Shown: piece by piece, positions 16,699 to 28,100 of the stretch | How the letters are laid out: each line of letters opens with the position of its first letter | How positions within the stretch are numbered: the stretch's first letter is position 1 | DNA from: CAZWBR01 sp964404205 | GTDB taxonomy: Bacteria > Bacteroidota > Bacteroidia > Bacteroidales > Prolixibacteraceae | Direction: 5' to 3' | Assembly (NCBI GenBank): GCA_964404205.1 | Contig: CAYOJD010000006.1 | Span: 1 to 58,127, forward strand | Length of the DNA stretch: 58,127 bases | Notes under the pieces: generated by a model | What the model saw: only the letters and a program-made list of their open reading frames with translations | What the model was told of the DNA's origin: nothing | Databases searched by the model: none | Program-made: the position numbers and the translations under genes

Positions 16699-16811
16699 GC
16701 AACCTTTTGGCTATTCTGTTAGTCTTTCGATAACTTAATGTAAAATTGATATTGAAATTGGTCGGATGTAACGCTATTTGGCCATTTTCGTCACCGGTTT
16801 TAGTTCGTTAA

Positions 16812-19340
16812 ATGATAAACAAGGCAATAAATTATCCTGCCAGGAATAGTTTTACATTGATAACTATTCTTTTGGGTTTTCTGACAATCACCTCGTTCAC
16901 GTGTATTGCCCAATCTACTGTCGTGAAAGGTAAGATTGCCGATGCTGATAGCGGCGAGCCTATTCCTTACGCCAATATTGTGTTTAAAAATACGATGATA
17001 GGCACCATCAGCGATTCTACAGGTTATTTTCAGTTGACTACGCGCGAGAAGTTTGACCGGTTGCTTATATCGGCGGTTGGGTTTTTCCCACAGAGCGTGA
17101 AAGTGGAAGCCGGAACGGTAAATGAGTTGAATATTGCATTGAAAGAGGAGGTGATTGATATTTCGGAGATTAAGGTCAGTCCCGACGAAGGGCCAATCAG
17201 GGCTTTGATGGGGCGTATTATTTCGGCAAAAGTGGTCAACAATCCCGATAAGTATTCGCGTTTCTCGTACCGAAAATACACCAAATGGGAGTATCACCTG
17301 AACCATGTCGGGAAAGGGATTATTGATTCTAAAGCGTTCAGAAATAACCAGTCTGTTTTTCAGAGCAATGCCGACAGTACCAAATTTCTGCCATTGTATT
17401 TTTCGGAACAGATGGTTTACAACGAGGTGCAGCGCTATCCGCCCAAAGCCAAATCGACGGTGATTGCCGATAAGACCTCGGGGATTGGGGTACTGAACGA
17501 TTTGGAGATTTCGGGTTACACCAGCGCACTCGATATGGAGGTGAATTTTTACAGTAATTTCATCAATCTCTTCGATCAGAATTTTGTTAGCCCGCTTGCC
17601 GAAAATGGTTGGTTTTATTACAAATATTTCCTTTCTGACAGCACTGTTGTTGATGGACGAAAACAATACAAGGTCACTTTTATCCCGCGACGCGAAGGGG
17701 ATAAGGTGTTTAAAGGTTATTTGACAGCCGACAGCCGAAACTTCTCGCTGATTGAGGTCGATGGTACATTATCGGGTGCCAGTAGCCTTAATTTCCTGAA
17801 AAGTATGCGGTTAAAGAGTAATTATCAGATGGTGAACGACACGGTGCCCTTTTACCGGCGCAACCAGATTGATGCTGTTTTCGATTATATTCCGTCGCAG
17901 AATAATCCATCGAAAAAACACCTTTCGCTCTATTTTAGTCAGGCGGCTACTATCGATAGTGTAACGGTAAACCAGCCGGGAGACGTGCAGTTGACTGTCA
18001 AAAATTCGAGTTACGAAACAATAAAGCTGCCTGGTTCGGACGATATGCCTGCTTCATACTGGGAGTCAGGCCGCCTCGAACCGTTGAACGAACACGAGAG
18101 AATGGTTACATCGGTCATCGAAACCGTTAACCAAATTAAGTTTATCCGGTTTGCCAATAATTTGGCCAGAATGGGCATGACGGGATATTACGACTTTGGA
18201 AAATTTGAATTTGGTCCATATGCAAACGTGTTTAATTTCAATAAGTTGGAGGGAGTCCACATTTTTGCCGGATTACGGACCAGTTCCGAGATTAGTACAA
18301 AGTTTATGGTTTGGGGAGGTTTGGGCTATGGGTTCGATAACCGGAAAATCAACGGGATTTTTGGTGCGGGATATAAATTCCCGACAATTTACCGCCAGAT
18401 GCTGATGTTTTCGTACGACGATAAAATAGTCCGCTCGGGCGAAAATGAGAAAATTTTGAACCTATACGAAAATATGCTCAGCCCGACTGAGAATAACCTT
18501 GTTTCTCAGTTTTTTACCCGTGACGAGTTTGATGAACTCTATCGGGAACAAAAGGCTCAACTGAAATACGAACACGAATGGTATCCCGGATTGCTCCATA
18601 AAATTGGGGCATCGTATGTCAGGCATTACTCACCACCATTTTATCCATTTTTGCAGGGAGGAAATCCGCTGGGGTCGGTGGCTGCAGCCGATTTTTATCT
18701 CGATACCCGCCTGTCGTGGAAAGAAAAATTGATTGATGACCGCTTTATGCGGGTCTATATGTCGAGCGACTATCCAATAATTCATTTAACCGTTGGTGGG
18801 GGAAAAGTTTTTTACGGAGATCAGTCAAATTTTTACGGAAAACTGTTGGGAACCATCAAACAGGGTATTTATTTCGGCCAGGCATATCTTCACTATGCCG
18901 TCGAAGGAGGTGTTTATTTTGGAAAATTGCCTTATACAATGCTCGATATCCCAAGAGGGAACGAAACGGTCGGTTATTTTTCGTACGACTTCAACCTAAT
19001 GAATTATATGGAGTTTATCCACGATAAGTATATCAACGCTTATGTCGAATATCACCTGAACGGCTTTTTGTTCAACCGGGTTCCGGGACTTAAAAAGGCA
19101 GGCTTGCGCGAGGTGTTTTCGGCCAAAGGTATGGTGGGTTCGCTTAGCAATAAACATCGGGATATCGTCGATTTTCCGGTAAATATTTCGGAGTCGGGAG
19201 TGCCTTATCTCGAGGTTGGGGCCGGCATCGAGAATATTTTCCGGCTATTCAGGGTCGAAGCCATCTGGAGGGTCACACCTTCGTCGAAGCAAGGTGCACC
19301 GGTATTTGGCGTTCGGGCAAAGTTCGAGTTGAAATTGTAG
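16812..19340 (+). CDS. DUF5686 outer-membrane protein with carboxypeptidase-like regulatory domain
   Basis: The protein has 842 residues. A signal peptide (about 1-34, ending CIAQ) is followed by a carboxypeptidase regulatory-like beta-sandwich (about 38-112; VVKGKIADADSGEPIPYANI, then DSTGYFQL). The rest matches the DUF5686 family: an extracellular or periplasmic middle and an aromatic-rich predicted beta barrel ending VRAKFELKL. It is therefore an outer-membrane protein. The function is unknown, though the same N-terminal domain is common on SusC transporters. It lies 78 bases upstream of the pectin regulator on the same strand, but such genes are also found away from polysaccharide loci, so a link is not assumed. 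Confidence 0.8.
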   Translation: MINKAINYPARNSFTLITILLGFLTITSFTCIAQSTVVKGKIADADSGEPIPYANIVFKNTMIGTISDSTGYFQLTTREKFDRLLISAVGFFPQSVKVEAGTVNELNIALKEEVIDISEIKVSPDEGPIRALMGRIISAKVVNNPDKYSRFSYRKYTKWEYHLNHVGKGIIDSKAFRNNQSVFQSNADSTKFLPLYFSEQMVYNEVQRYPPKAKSTVIADKTSGIGVLNDLEISGYTSALDMEVNFYSNFINLFDQNFVSPLAENGWFYYKYFLSDSTVVDGRKQYKVTFIPRREGDKVFKGYLTADSRNFSLIEVDGTLSGASSLNFLKSMRLKSNYQMVNDTVPFYRRNQIDAVFDYIPSQNNPSKKHLSLYFSQAATIDSVTVNQPGDVQLTVKNSSYETIKLPGSDDMPASYWESGRLEPLNEHERMVTSVIETVNQIKFIRFANNLARMGMTGYYDFGKFEFGPYANVFNFNKLEGVHIFAGLRTSSEISTKFMVWGGLGYGFDNRKINGIFGAGYKFPTIYRQMLMFSYDDKIVRSGENEKILNLYENMLSPTENNLVSQFFTRDEFDELYREQKAQLKYEHEWYPGLLHKIGASYVRHYSPPFYPFLQGGNPLGSVAAADFYLDTRLSWKEKLIDDRFMRVYMSSDYPIIHLTVGGGKVFYGDQSNFYGKLLGTIKQGIYFGQAYLHYAVEGGVYFGKLPYTMLDIPRGNETVGYFSYDFNLMNYMEFIHDKYINAYVEYHLNGFLFNRVPGLKKAGLREVFSAKGMVGSLSNKHRDIVDFPVNISESGVPYLEVGAGIENIFRLFRVEAIWRVTPSSKQGAPVFGVRAKFELKL

Positions 19341-19418
19341 TTCGTCTCTTTTTTTTTGTTTATTTTGACCGGTAAGTTTCTGTAAGCGATAATTGCAGCG
19401 GCTGTAACGGGGAATAGG

Positions 19419-22400
19419 ATGAAAAGAATGGAGATGTTGCCAAACGACAAGGTATTCAAAGGCCTGTCAGTTATATTGTTGTTTTTTTGTCTGCTGCTGC
19501 CCGGCTCGACAAAAGCCATCGGCAATGTAAATAACCTGAGCTTCGATTTTTACTCGCAGGAAGACGGGCTTTCCAATAATCAGATTCATTGTATCTTACA
19601 AGATAAAAAGGGTTGGATGTGGTTTGGAACCTCACAGGGGATAAACCGGTTCGACGGATATAACTTTACGGTATTTGCCCATAATCCCGATGATTCCACA
19701 TCGTTGAGGGGAAATTTGGTTCGGGTTATTTTCGAAGACAGCAAAGAACGATTGTGGGTAGGTACCGAACAAGGAGGGCTCAATCTGTTCGATTCGGCCA
19801 AAGAAAAGTTTGGGCACCCGTTTCAAACAGTGGCCGACAACCGCTTGCGCGGCACTACAGTTGCATCAATAGCCGAAGATCCCCAAGGAAATATCTGGGT
19901 AGGAACCGATTCAAGGCTATTCAAAATCTTTGGGGATAAGCAGTTGATGGAAATATTACCATCGAATAATCCCAGTTTTTCGGACTATTTCAGGGTGATC
20001 CGTTCTGACCGCAATGGCCGAATATGGATCGGAACCGATCATGGATTATGGATATATAATCCTGATACCAATCAGATTCAACGGGTAAGCCTTCCCAATT
20101 TTTCAAATAGTAATGAAGAGATTTGGGAAATTGTGCCCGATGACGATAACACTATGTGGATTGGAACCTATTCGAATGGTTTGTATCATGTCAATATTTC
20201 AACCCTTACGGCTGCTGTCATCTCTCTTGACGAAACGAACGACCGCTCACGCACGGTGAGGGCCATTGCAAAGGACAAAAGTGGCAAATACTGGATTGGA
20301 ACCCGGGGCGGACTGTATATATACGAAAAGGGCAGAGGGGTTACCTCGTATTATAATCACGACGAACGTGAACCCAAAAGCCTGGTTAACAATTCGATTC
20401 TTTGTGTAGTACACGATGTGAAAGGCGATGTTTGGATTGGTACCCGCAGCGGAATCAACTTTTTGATTGAAGAACGGCAAAATATTTTAGGTTACAAAGC
20501 CATTCCGGCCGATACCCGCTATCTGAACAGCAGCGAAATTTACGGCTTTTGGGCACATCCCAACGGCGAGTTGTGGATTGCCACGGAAAGCGGTGGTGTC
20601 AATATCTTCAACCGAAATACGGGCCGGTTCCGTTATCTGAAACGCGAAGATGATAAGCTTAATTCATTGACTTCAAATTGTATAAAGGCATTGATTGAAG
20701 ACCAGCAAGGCAACATCTGGATTGGAACTTTTATGGGAGGGATGAACGTACTGAACCAGCAAACCGGAAAAATCACGCACTATTTGAACGATCCTACAAA
20801 TCCTAACTCACTTTCGGATAACCGGATATGGGCGATAGCCTGCGACAAGCAAAATAATATCTGGATAGCTACCAACACTGAGATCAATAAGTTTGATTAT
20901 ACAACCAAGAGTTTTATTCGTTATCCCGAGTTTACCAACGGTCAGCAAATCAACTGGCTCTCGATAGACAGCCAAAATCAAATGTGGATGGGTACCCGTA
21001 CCGAGTTGTTCATCCGCGATTTGACGACAGGAAAAAGCATGCGTTTTCCTGAATCGGTGAGATATGTGCTTGAAGATTCGAAAGGGCGCTTCTGGCTGGC
21101 CACTCAAAACAAAGGAATTGCCCTTTTTTCGAAAGAGAAGGGGGTTGAGGAGTTTTACAACGAAAAATCGGGTTTGGTCAATAATCAAACGCTTACGATA
21201 CAAGAAGATAATCAAGGCTATTTATGGATAAGTACCAGTAATGGCTTATCAAAATTTAACCCTGAGAGTGAGCGCTTCAGAAACTATACCCTGAGCGATG
21301 GGTTTCTGAACAACCAGTTTTGCTATGGTGCAGCCTTGAAACTGGCCAGTGGCGAGTTGCTTTTTGGTGGTGTGGCCGGTTTCAATATTTTCGATCCGGG
21401 AAAGTTGAACCGAGGTTCCTATGTCGCCCCAATTGTATTGACAGGATTAAGGATTTTCAACAAAAATGTTCCCATTGGCGATTCTCCCAAAGATATCCTT
21501 ACCCGCAGCATTTCGCAAACCGACCACATTGCCGTCGATTACGATCAGAATGTTATTACTTTTGATTTTGCTTCGCTTGATTATGCCAACAGCAAAGGGT
21601 TACAATATTCGTATTTTTTGGAAGGATTTGATAAAGAATGGAATGAGCCATCATCTGTTCGTTCGGTAACCTATACCAATCTCGACCCTGACAGCTATCG
21701 GTTTAGGGTAAAAACCGTTTCGATTGATCGGAAAGAGAGCAGCGCCGAATTGGTGCTGGCAGTTGATGTGTTGCCTCCTTTCTGGCGTACCTGGTGGTTT
21801 CGTTTGATTTTGCTCCTCACTTTTGTAGGGCTGATTTATACTTTAATCGATTTCTTGTTAAACAGAGAAAAGCTTAAAAATGAGTTGGTATACGAAAAAT
21901 TCAGGGCCAAGAAACTGCATGAACTTGACATGATGAAACTTCGCTTTTTCACCAACATTTCGCATGAAATCCGAACCCCATTAACACTTATTCTGGGCCC
22001 GCTTGAAAAGATGAGGAGCCATGCTATTCCCGAACGCGATATTCCCGGCCACTTGGATGTGATGTACCGAAATGCGACTCAACTGTTGGGATTGATTAAT
22101 CAGTTACTCGATTTCAGGAAACTCGAATCGGGGAGCCTGAAACTGTCGTTGAGCCGCGGCGACATGGTTACCTACATAGGCGGATTGGTCCATTCGTTTG
22201 ATAATCTGGCCGAAGAGAAGGGTATAGAATTGAAATTCAATTCGGTGCGAAAAGAGATTATTGCCAGTTTCGACAGCGATAAGGTGGGAAAGATTATTAC
22301 CAACCTCTTGTCGAATGCATTCAAATTCACACAGAAAGGGGGTACTATTTCGGTCAATATTTCGTTGGTTATCGATAACGATGGCAGTAGCAGTCCGGTA

Positions 22401-23504
22401 GAAAAGAAACTGATTGAGATAACGGTAAAAGATGATGGTATTGGGATTGCCGAATCGAACCTGCAAAAAATATTTGTACGTTTCTTTCAGGAAAATGGCT
22501 CGAATGGACAGGGAACAGGTATCGGCCTGGCGTTGGCCAAGGAATTGGTCAAATTACATCAGGGAACCATTACGGTATCGAGCAAGCCTGGGAAAGGGGC
22601 AAAATTTATTGTGCGGTTGCCTTACTACGAAGAACAAGCCAAAGTTGACGATTTTGTATCACCCGGATTGGCGGGTGAGCTTTCGAAATCAGTGGAAACA
22701 GTTATCGAGAAAGATAGCGAACAAGTTGATGCACAAATTCAACGGATTATTTTATTGATTGACGACAACGCGGATGTCCGTTATTTTATCAAATCGCATT
22801 TTATTTCGAATTACCAGGTACTCGAGGCTGCCGGAGGTGCCGAAGGATGGCAGATTGCGCTGAAAACCATTCCCGATATCATTATCAGCGATGTGATGAT
22901 GCCCGAGATGGATGGCTTTGAGTTTTGCCGAAAGGTACGAAAAGACGAACGCACATCGCATATCCCGATTTTGCTGCTCACTGCACTTGGTTCCAGGGAG
23001 CACGAAATTGAGGGGATTTCTTCGGGAGCCGATGACTACATTGTCAAACCGTTCGACCTTGCTATTTTGCAGACCAAAGTGGAGAACCTACTTGCCCTGC
23101 GCCAATCGTTGAAGCAGAAATTTACCGGAGAAATGGTATTGCAGCCCCGCAATGTGGTTATCAGTTCGCCTGATGAACGTTTTCTGCACAAAGCGATTGA
23201 GGTGGTCGAGCATCATATCTCAGACCCCGATTTTGATATCGAAAAATTTGCCATTGCCATAGGGGTGAGCCGGATGCAACTCTACCGGAAGCTTGATGCC
23301 CTTACCGAAATGACCGTGAAAGAATTTATTCGGAACATACGGTTGAAAAGGGCGGCGCAACTGTTAATTCAAAAGAAAATGAATGTATCGGAAGTGGCCT
23401 ATGCGGTAGGTTTCAGGGATTTGTCGCATTTCAGAAAATGTTTCCGTCAAGAGTTTGGAATGAGTGCGTCAGAATTTGCCAGCCATCAGCAAATGCCCGA
23501 ATAA
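19419..23504 (+). CDS. Hybrid two-component system regulator of the pectin locus
   Basis: One chain of 1361 residues joins sensor, kinase and regulator. After a signal anchor (about 12-34), fourteen repeats with W-x-G/A-T cores (such as MWFGTSQG and IWVGTDS) form what should be two seven-bladed propellers, followed by a Y_Y_Y domain (about 700-785) and a membrane helix (about 789-815). The kinase has H849 in SHEIRTP, the N-box NLLSNAFKF and G-boxes DDGIGI and GTGIGLAL. A receiver domain carries D1158 in ISDVMMPEMDG, and an AraC-type DNA-binding domain closes the protein (about 1255-1357, VSRMQLYRKL, VAYAVGF). Such regulators bind oligosaccharides in the periplasm and switch on the adjacent locus; a pectic ligand is inferred from the neighbours. 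A second ATG is at 19431. Confidence 0.95.
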   Translation: MKRMEMLPNDKVFKGLSVILLFFCLLLPGSTKAIGNVNNLSFDFYSQEDGLSNNQIHCILQDKKGWMWFGTSQGINRFDGYNFTVFAHNPDDSTSLRGNLVRVIFEDSKERLWVGTEQGGLNLFDSAKEKFGHPFQTVADNRLRGTTVASIAEDPQGNIWVGTDSRLFKIFGDKQLMEILPSNNPSFSDYFRVIRSDRNGRIWIGTDHGLWIYNPDTNQIQRVSLPNFSNSNEEIWEIVPDDDNTMWIGTYSNGLYHVNISTLTAAVISLDETNDRSRTVRAIAKDKSGKYWIGTRGGLYIYEKGRGVTSYYNHDEREPKSLVNNSILCVVHDVKGDVWIGTRSGINFLIEERQNILGYKAIPADTRYLNSSEIYGFWAHPNGELWIATESGGVNIFNRNTGRFRYLKREDDKLNSLTSNCIKALIEDQQGNIWIGTFMGGMNVLNQQTGKITHYLNDPTNPNSLSDNRIWAIACDKQNNIWIATNTEINKFDYTTKSFIRYPEFTNGQQINWLSIDSQNQMWMGTRTELFIRDLTTGKSMRFPESVRYVLEDSKGRFWLATQNKGIALFSKEKGVEEFYNEKSGLVNNQTLTIQEDNQGYLWISTSNGLSKFNPESERFRNYTLSDGFLNNQFCYGAALKLASGELLFGGVAGFNIFDPGKLNRGSYVAPIVLTGLRIFNKNVPIGDSPKDILTRSISQTDHIAVDYDQNVITFDFASLDYANSKGLQYSYFLEGFDKEWNEPSSVRSVTYTNLDPDSYRFRVKTVSIDRKESSAELVLAVDVLPPFWRTWWFRLILLLTFVGLIYTLIDFLLNREKLKNELVYEKFRAKKLHELDMMKLRFFTNISHEIRTPLTLILGPLEKMRSHAIPERDIPGHLDVMYRNATQLLGLINQLLDFRKLESGSLKLSLSRGDMVTYIGGLVHSFDNLAEEKGIELKFNSVRKEIIASFDSDKVGKIITNLLSNAFKFTQKGGTISVNISLVIDNDGSSSPVEKKLIEITVKDDGIGIAESNLQKIFVRFFQENGSNGQGTGIGLALAKELVKLHQGTITVSSKPGKGAKFIVRLPYYEEQAKVDDFVSPGLAGELSKSVETVIEKDSEQVDAQIQRIILLIDDNADVRYFIKSHFISNYQVLEAAGGAEGWQIALKTIPDIIISDVMMPEMDGFEFCRKVRKDERTSHIPILLLTALGSREHEIEGISSGADDYIVKPFDLAILQTKVENLLALRQSLKQKFTGEMVLQPRNVVISSPDERFLHKAIEVVEHHISDPDFDIEKFAIAIGVSRMQLYRKLDALTEMTVKEFIRNIRLKRAAQLLIQKKMNVSEVAYAVGFRDLSHFRKCFRQEFGMSASEFASHQQMPE

Positions 23505-23699
23505 AGGATTTTAGGTTATTGTGTATTTGATTGATTTGCAGTTCTTTGTTGATTTTCACCACTGGTTGGTGTTATTTTTTCACCCGCTTTTTGGGAATTA
23601 TTTCCCGCTGGTGGGAGTTTAGCCACCTATTCCTGATACATATTTATTCTCTCTTTAAACGGTTTCGAAGTAGTTTTAGCCTATCAAACTGACGAAAAA
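23505..23699. other. Regulator-to-PUL intergenic region
   Basis: With the small ORF at 23700-23819 this is a 382-base gap between the hybrid regulator and GH105. A weak hairpin CACCA/TGGTG (about 23558-23572) followed by TTATTTTTT could end the regulator transcript. No exact TAnnTTTG box is seen. The regulator's own binding site for the GH105-SusC-SusD promoter is expected here but is not identified. Confidence 0.4.
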
Positions 23700-23819
23700 A
23701 TGTACCCCCGGCAAATGTTAACTTCCGATTTAAAAAGGAAAATTGTCCGTACGAACAGAATGATTGGCCTGCTTGTGTTGGCGCTTTTCATTTTGCTGAT
23801 CATATTCTTTCTCTTCTGA
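23700..23819 (+). CDS. Putative 39-residue single-span membrane microprotein
   Basis: A short frame starts at ATG 23700 (or 23715) and ends at TGA 23817-23819. The product has a basic N-terminal half (DLKRKIVRTNR) and an unbroken hydrophobic run of about 19 residues to the C-terminus, ending FFLF. This is the shape of a tail-anchored or single-span small membrane protein with the C-terminus in the membrane. It lies between the hybrid regulator and GH105. No family is recognised. It could also be chance; the clean charge-then-hydrophobic order is the main argument for translation. Confidence 0.35.
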   Translation: MYPRQMLTSDLKRKIVRTNRMIGLLVLALFILLIIFFLF

Positions 23820-23886
23820 CAGACAATAATTGTTGGGTTACCTGATGTTGGCGGGCATTTATGAAGTCGCAGAAAACAAATTTGGA

Positions 23887-25098
23887 ATGAAGAAAATGTT
23901 CTTATTGACCGTGACAGCCATCCTGCTTATTGGCATATTGCCAGGATGCAGTCAGGTCGCGCAAAAATCGGATAAAGGTGGAGTGGCTTGTGCCATCAGA
24001 ATGGCCGATTCCGAGATGAAGCATTTCCCGGAACCATGGAGTGTCGATTATAATCCGAAACCCATTTGGAACTATACCCAAGGCCTTGTGGCCCAGTCGA
24101 TGTTGGAACTATGGAAAACCAACGGAGGGGAGCAATATTACAACTATGCCAAAACTTATGCCGACAAACTGATTGATGCGAATGGCGCGATAAGTGAGTA
24201 TAAACTGGAAGAATATAATATCGACCGGCTCAATTCAGGTAAATTTCTGTTTATATTGTACGAAGTGACTAAAGATGAGCGTTATGCTAAGGCTATCAAT
24301 TATATGCGCCATCAGCTCGATACTCACCCACGCACTTCGGAAGGAGGTTTTTGGCACAAGAAACGCTACCCACATCAGATGTGGCTCGATGGATTGTATA
24401 TGGGGGCTCCGTTTTATGCCCAATATGCAGTTATGTTTAGTGAACCTGCGGCTTTTGATGACATTTTACTTCAATTTACCACAGTTCATAAGCACACTTA
24501 CAACCCGGAAACCGGATTAAATTATCACGGATGGGACGAAAGTAAAACGCAAAGATGGGCTGATAAGTCAACCGGATGTTCGCCCAATTATTGGGGAAGG
24601 GCCGAAGGTTGGTATGCTATGGCACTGGTTGACGTTTTGGATTTTTTCCCGAAGGAACATCCCGGTTATCAGGAGATTATAAAAATTTTAAATCAGGTGG
24701 TCACAGGTGTTGTCCGTTATCAGGATGCCCAGACCGGTTTGTGGTATCAGGTTATTGATCAGGGCAACCGCGAAGGCAATTACCTGGAGGCAACGGCCTC
24801 ATCGATGTTTGCCTATGCCATTTTAAAAGCGGTCAGAAAAGGATATATCGCGCCCGAATATAAGGATGCGGGAGTGAAAGGTTACAACGGAATCGTTTCA
24901 AAACTGATAAAGGATAATGGCGATGGTACCATTAGCCTGACCAATTGTTGCTCGGTTGCCGGTTTGGGAGGCGACCCCTACCGCGATGGTTCATTTGAAT
25001 ATTATATTGGAGAAGAGGTCCGGGACAACGATCCCAAAGGGGTAGGGCCATTTATCATGGCATCGCTCGAATATGAAAAAATAAGTTCCATTAACTAA
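23887..25098 (+). CDS. GH105 unsaturated glucuronyl/rhamnogalacturonyl hydrolase (lipoprotein)
   Basis: From ATG 23887 the protein has 403 residues. The upstream start at 23830 would place 19 residues before an otherwise perfect lipoprotein signal ending LPGC, with lipid-bearing Cys21. The (alpha/alpha)6-barrel family GH105 is recognised by IWNYTQGLVAQSMLELW, HQMWLDGLYMGAPF and SPNYWGRAEGWYAMALVDVL. D168 in the MWLDG motif corresponds to the general acid of YteR. The enzyme removes the 4,5-unsaturated uronic acid left at the non-reducing end by pectin lyases, matching the PL10 gene in this locus. The lipid anchor suggests a membrane-bound periplasmic or surface location. It lies 29 bases upstream of susC, probably in the same transcript. 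Confidence 0.9.
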   Translation: MKKMFLLTVTAILLIGILPGCSQVAQKSDKGGVACAIRMADSEMKHFPEPWSVDYNPKPIWNYTQGLVAQSMLELWKTNGGEQYYNYAKTYADKLIDANGAISEYKLEEYNIDRLNSGKFLFILYEVTKDERYAKAINYMRHQLDTHPRTSEGGFWHKKRYPHQMWLDGLYMGAPFYAQYAVMFSEPAAFDDILLQFTTVHKHTYNPETGLNYHGWDESKTQRWADKSTGCSPNYWGRAEGWYAMALVDVLDFFPKEHPGYQEIIKILNQVVTGVVRYQDAQTGLWYQVIDQGNREGNYLEATASSMFAYAILKAVRKGYIAPEYKDAGVKGYNGIVSKLIKDNGDGTISLTNCCSVAGLGGDPYRDGSFEYYIGEEVRDNDPKGVGPFIMASLEYEKISSIN

Positions 25099-25127
25099 TT
25101 TATATTAATCAATTCAAACAATAATCT

Positions 25128-28100
25128 ATGATGAAAATGATGCACAGTTTTTGTAGAAAAGCGTGCCTGTTCTCATTGTTTGTAATTTTTACCGGTGCGC
25201 AACTTTGGGCACAACAGGTAACCGGTATTGTTACAGATGAGACCAATCAGCCTATTCCGGGCGCGAACGTGATTGTGAAGGGCACAACCAATGGAGTAAT
25301 TACCAATGCTGATGGTAGTTATGCCATAACACCTGCCGATGCGCAGAAAGATGTATTGCATATATCTTTTATTGGCTTAGATCCTCAGGATATAAGTATT
25401 AACGGACAGCGTGTGATAAATGTACAGCTGAAAAGCGGAACCCTTCAGATTGAGGAAGTGGTTGCTGTTGGTTATGGTGTTGTTAAAAAGAAAGACTTGA
25501 CCGGCTCTGTTGCTTCTGTTAAAGCCGATGATATTGCCCGTACCACATCGAGCAATGCCATGCAGGCCATGCAGGCTCAGGTCCCCGGTTTGGATATTCA
25601 GCAGAGCAATGGCCAGGCTGGTGCCGGATTAAGCATCAATTTGCGTGGTAACCGCTCCATCTCGGCATCGAACAGCCCCCTTATTTTGGTCGACGGAATA
25701 GAATATGGCTCAACGCTCGACATCAACCCGTCGGACATTGAATCGATGGATGTGCTGAAAGATGCTTCATCGACTGCAATTTATGGGACAAAAGGGGCCA
25801 ACGGGGTTATCATAATCACAACAAAACGTGGTAAGGCCGGTAAAACCAAGGTCAACCTGAATGCCTTCGTCTCATCGAACTCTCCGACCGATGTCCCAAA
25901 AGTAATGTATGGCAATCGTGAGGTACAGCGTTTGGTTGACAAAGCCAACTATCAGGCCGATGCAGCCAGCAAAAACTGGGGTAACAGCAACCTGACCATT
26001 GAGCAGGTTTTGACTGAAAGCCTTTCTGACGGGACTACCGAATTGGATATTTATAATGATGGCAGTTACACCGACTGGCTGGATATTATCCTTCAGAATG
26101 GTTTAACCCAGAATTACGAATTATCTGTAGCCGGTGGTGGCGACAAAACTACGTTCAACCTTTCGTTGGGTACAATGTACGAACAGGGATTGATGAAGAA
26201 AGACGCACTCGATCGCTACAATGCCAAAGCGGTGGTCGATCACAAAATCAACGACATTTTCAAAGTGGGAATGAACATGTTGATTACCTATAAAAATCAT
26301 GACTCGAGGAACTCGAGCGTATTTGGCCAGTCGATGAAAATGACCACAATTACCCATCCTTACCTGAATGATGGAGAGATTTATGAAACACCAAATCCGC
26401 GCTATGCTGCCCACGTGAACCCATTGATGGATGAGCTGGATGGCAATTACCAGCGCAATATCGAATCGACACGTATCTTTGGTACCGGTTATTTGGAAGT
26501 TACCCCAATTAAAGGGATTGTTTTCAAATCAATTTTCGCTCTCGACCGGAACAATTCTCGCGATGGTTTGTATCAGGACTACAAGAGCGTAGCCCGTTAT
26601 CAATCGCCCGGCACATCGTATATTTCGTCAACCGGGAATATTGGGACCAAATACACTTGGGAAAACACCCTGAATGTGAACACCAATTTTGGTACAGCCG
26701 AACATGACATGACCTTTTTGCTGGGTCATAGTATGAACCAGTCGGTAAGGGAGAATACATCGACCTATGGCGATGCCGGTAAAGAACACTATTACCAAAG
26801 TGCGTTTTACGATTTGAGCAAGATACTTGCCCAAACTACTACCAGTGGTTATGTCAAACAAGCGATGCTGTCGTATTTTACACGTGTAAACTACAAATTT
26901 AAAGATAAATACCTGTTACAAGCTTCTGTTCGTGCCGATGGATCATCAACGTTGGCTGATGGGAAAAAATGGGGTTACTTCCCGTCGGCTGCAGTTGCAT
27001 GGCGTATGAGTGAAGAGCCTTTCATGAAAGGTTTTACAGATTTGAACAACCTGAAACTGCGTGCCAGTTATGGTATTTCGGGCAATGCCGCCGTCGATCC
27101 TTACGAAACGCTTCAGGTGTTGAGTTCCTATCCTGTTTATTATTATTTGGGTGCTAAAGACTTAGTTGGAAATATTCCCGACCAGCTTGGCAATACAGAG
27201 CTGAAATGGGAAACAACTCAGGCGCTAAATTTCGGTTTGGACTTTGGATTGTGGAACAACCGTATCACAGGTAGTATCGATTATTTTATCAGCCACACAT
27301 CCGATTTGTTGCTCTATCGTTCGGCCCCGCCATCATCGGTATTTCCCACTGTATTGTCGAACATTGGCGAAACCAAAGGTCACGGTATTGAAGTGGCATT
27401 GAACACCGCCGTTGTTCAGGGTAATCGTTTTAAATGGGATATCGGATGGACCTACTCATCGTACAAAGATGAAGTTTACAGCCTGTACGAAGGCGTTGAC
27501 AAGGATATCAACGGAAATGTAGCATACATTGTTGGCCAGCCGGTTAGTACATATTATGATTTTGAAGCAGCCGGAAACTGGGATGTTGGTGAATTCGATC
27601 AGTTCAAAATTGACTGGGCAGCCCGTCATCCGAACGAAACGTTGAAATATATCTCAACCTATGGTACTCCGGGGACTATCAAAATTGTTGACCGCAACGA
27701 TGATGGTGCACTCGACGACAGCGACAAAAAAATCTATGGCCGGGCACCAAAACATATTTTTGGGATGAACAATTCGTTCAGCTATAAAGATATATCACTT
27801 TCGGTACTGGTTTTTGCTCGCCTTGGGGGTTATATGTCATATGATTTCAACTCGCAATTGAACTTCGAATCGGCCAACTGGGCAGATCTTGATTATTGGA
27901 CAGTGGCCAATCCTTCGGCAAAATTTCCGAACCCAGGCTCTGTGAGTGCGCCTCATACCAATTATGGAAGTGCACTATTGTACGAAAAGGCCGACTATGT
28001 GAAAATTAAAGATATTACATTGGGTTACAATCTTCCCAAAACGCTTATTAAGCAGTTAAAATTGGGTAGTGTAAGGGTTTACGGCTCGCTTAAAAATTTT

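Noticed and set aside
16800..17666. 288-codon frame antisense to the DUF5686 gene
   Set aside because: Long, but opposite a protein with signal peptide and known domains; no domain of its own.
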